The notes beneath the pieces were generated by a model. That model had not been told where the DNA came from. It saw only the letters and a list, made by a program, of their open reading frames with translations, and did no database searches. 17,634 bases of DNA from Pseudomonadota bacterium. Lineage in GTDB: Bacteria; Bdellovibrionota; Bdellovibrionia; Bdellovibrionales; JAEYZS01. Below, piece by piece: positions 16,801 to 17,634 of the stretch. Position 1 is the first letter of the stretch. The number at the start of each line of letters is the position of its first letter. The position numbers and the translations under genes were made by a program. The stretch lies in NCBI GenBank assembly GCA_023427925.1, contig JAEYZS010000208.1, forward strand, positions 1-17,634, given 5' to 3'.

Positions 16801-17634
16801 TGCTTGAACTTGTTACTTGATCATATGTCTTTTGACACTCGCTCAATGCTTTGGCTTGAGCTTTATCATCGAACTCGTCGACATTAATAAGATCAATAGC
16901 GCAATTTTTTGTCATAGAGATGACATCATGAGAAATTGCTGAAGCCATAGAACCAATACCCATTCCAAAGAAAGGAAGGACCTTCGCTAAAACTTTATTG
17001 CTGACATGAGGTGAGACGAGATTTGTAAACATTCTGTTTCCGACCATGAAAGCAAGGAAGCTGAGTTGTCCGGCCGGTGAAGTTGTTTCGTGTAAAAATT
17101 TTTCGAGTGCCGCAGGGTCATTCCTATATCTAATACTTAAGTTGATAAGCGTGTTTACATATATTCCAATATAAAAAGTAAGAGCTTCAACAGGGAATGA
17201 TACGACCGCATGTGACCCTGCTTCTCCGAGCGTATGAGTGATAGTTTTGTTAACCATGAGAGGCGAAAACTTTTTTAATACTTCGGGTTGGACCTTATAT
17301 CTCAACAACAAAGCTTCCTTTTGTTCGCGACTTTTTAGCTTTAAATCTACGTAACCATTTTTAGCTTTCGAAGCTTCAAAGATCATCTCGGGAAACATTT
17401 CACTATAACGTTTCGCCTCTTCTGCCGTAACTTTTAAGATAACCTTTGAGTCGTCAGTCGGATAATAAAATCCATTTCTTGTTTGAGCCGCCCGGTGGTC
17501 TATTTGAGCTATGAGCTCAGCAAGCTGTCTAAGTTGCACACCTTCGGTAGTATTGGAATTAGAACTTGTTTGCGCCTCAGGTTTTATTAGATTGAGTAGC
17601 TCTTCAGAACTAAGTCTATGAGTGGGGATATTTG
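13805..17634 (-). CDS. Giant unrecognised protein with hydrophobic N-terminal third and three cysteine pairs (5' end outside window)
   Basis: At least 1276 codons. The frame stays open to the right edge, so the true start lies outside. A GTG at 17539 is in frame but has no properly spaced ribosome site, and the upstream codons read as normal protein (HRLSSEELLNLI). Numbering from that GTG, hydrophobic segments lie near 112-132, 158-172, 184-208, 254-280 and 365-379. The remaining 860 residues are hydrophilic and mostly helical, rich in Lys, Asn and Tyr, with no repeat or catalytic motif that I recognise. There are only six cysteines, in three local pairs: 213/235, 426/449 and 769/813. That suggests disulfides in an exported or periplasmic part. 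I cannot assign a function. It resembles the large lineage-specific envelope proteins of predatory bacteria only in general character. A terminator follows at 13712-13739. Confidence 0.8.
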   Translation of the reverse strand, partial: NIPTHRLSSEELLNLIKPEAQTSSNSNTTEGVQLRQLAELIAQIDHRAAQTRNGFYYPTDDSKVILKVTAEEAKRYSEMFPEMIFEASKAKNGYVDLKLKSREQKEALLLRYKVQPEVLKKFSPLMVNKTITHTLGEAGSHAVVSFPVEALTFYIGIYVNTLINLSIRYRNDPAALEKFLHETTSPAGQLSFLAFMVGNRMFTNLVSPHVSNKVLAKVLPFFGMGIGSMASAISHDVISMTKNCAIDLINVDEFDDKAQAKALSECQKTYDQVTSSSNMHNHIASFMNIIVAGAGAGASSQLITVASVLGAKGTKSAVQNAALSTGNRALISAGNILEGIAIEFNTVSQEMKAYSIANKNILKNGRMTMSARIAKWFGYIPGKEGNLTRVAFNVGRVGWKIGVGIVIFLQWDEWVRPYSFRFEQKLMGSGAELGMNRSRYNIQLDHLKNNNWSESICETHAAIKAKTRYKTFYTENPQDCDPHERLTTIKEQSTLWKDALLYKFMGSYSNWISYVDIYQAEWTITQKFYNLLAQYIYTAKANNFDPKKSTSFNPLLHDDGLYGVKFSERVNFEKATLTDDFGELTYDGMNKLRAQRVIDLLPKIGLKLREIRSEKFEHKDWKGVDETLVKIAQNITDYLVQSESQKLKDKGSILSFLRGQQNLNRREALKKLAKDHFSKKKLEDVDLPANNNYSQLVDTIDLINSNYENFTKAYRHTKKATSSRDRSSFEAERLLSLYKKAILFKEIRGFLGTPVPAARGEALVLAFDEEIKNSYPQETLKKLLGKSTSPASVLIEKAVCGNYFIKNALIQTDDMRNSIIDESWGKNAHFVIPRLVQHKPEAFCNNKAKVLYPTRSSESKSTALDYLMKNVSPAVATETGVDFSETWATFIDPRLEEVYENFSQSYHELLLKDFVPAFAGKDSMNYITKQPLDAYKYIKAQKSTRIANVSTHVIQNYVQEMDDYLRIIEDSFDLSLRTDAAIKNASNATPRQKELHLNALKNRQQRFKTVINHFRTSFMKVLLSFTNAKMDSAVPVATGESTRKDPYDLSVIRDYASMLYSYFTLLKNVGLVDGMKIEQESNYVEALGEDVTVVTASLSRNPVAEGMLLDYTALKMNKQIDNFIKEVGANEDVPKALLAAQALQEITASHFGQSMIRRIESDPSVRHHFEDIKSLLESENLTNHPYGKDRNMSLPVKSETGKVYQPPATLRYAHTGQLNSQFLGIAGAARGLDLLMEELFFNINILMAADLDSAYRNIERSQLDKFKSRTMGGGR

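Noticed and set aside
17537..17539. GTG as the true start of the giant gene
   Set aside because: The frame continues open to the window edge with protein-like codons and no ribosome site at usable spacing, so the start is probably beyond the window.

Overview
The window is AT-rich, densely packed chromosomal DNA. Several features suggest a predatory or related delta-type Gram-negative bacterium of the Bdellovibrionota, possibly an AT-rich Bdellovibrio/Pseudobdellovibrio relative. These are an mreB gene outside an mreBCD cluster, many short secreted proteins with no recognisable family, a very large unrecognised membrane-associated protein, and lipoprotein and sensor genes with long periplasmic parts. 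The lineage is an inference from gene style and composition; no marker gene in the window proves it. I saw no tRNA, rRNA, insertion sequence, CRISPR array or phage gene.

Layout. (1) Positions 1-3601, + strand, form a tight run: the 3' part of a polyprenyl synthase (ispA-like), tlyA (rRNA 2'-O-methyltransferase), a lipoprotein with a patatin fold but no catalytic residues, and aminopeptidase P (pepP). (2) Convergent to it is a HAD-family phosphatase (3598-4356, - strand) whose stop codon interlocks with that of pepP. (3) Positions 4380-7302, + strand: a small GNAT-like hypothetical, glpD (aerobic glycerol-3-phosphate dehydrogenase) and a secreted hypothetical. The last overlaps, antisense, the 3' end of an SCP2-like gene (7142-7606, - strand) by 161 bp. 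(4) Positions 7805-12312, + strand, are the most distinctive block: mreB followed with no real gaps by a sigma-factor-like regulator, a single-pass membrane protein resembling an anti-sigma factor, and a hybrid-free sensor histidine kinase. (5) Positions 12411-12875, + strand: a small exported, charged protein whose perfect -10 hexamer lies 6 bp from its ATG. A strong bidirectional terminator follows. (6) Positions 12954-17634, - strand: a 219-residue secreted protein and, upstream of it, a giant protein that runs off the right edge. The two are separated by a hairpin terminator.

How the genes work together. Block 4 suggests that the cell-shape actin MreB is co-transcribed with an envelope-sensing circuit (sigma-like, anti-sigma-like, histidine kinase), where mreC and mreD would usually be found. 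Blocks 1 and 3 look like housekeeping genes (isoprenoids, ribosome modification, peptide turnover, glycerol-3-phosphate oxidation) mixed with lineage-specific envelope proteins. The right-hand block is two probable envelope or secreted proteins of unknown role.
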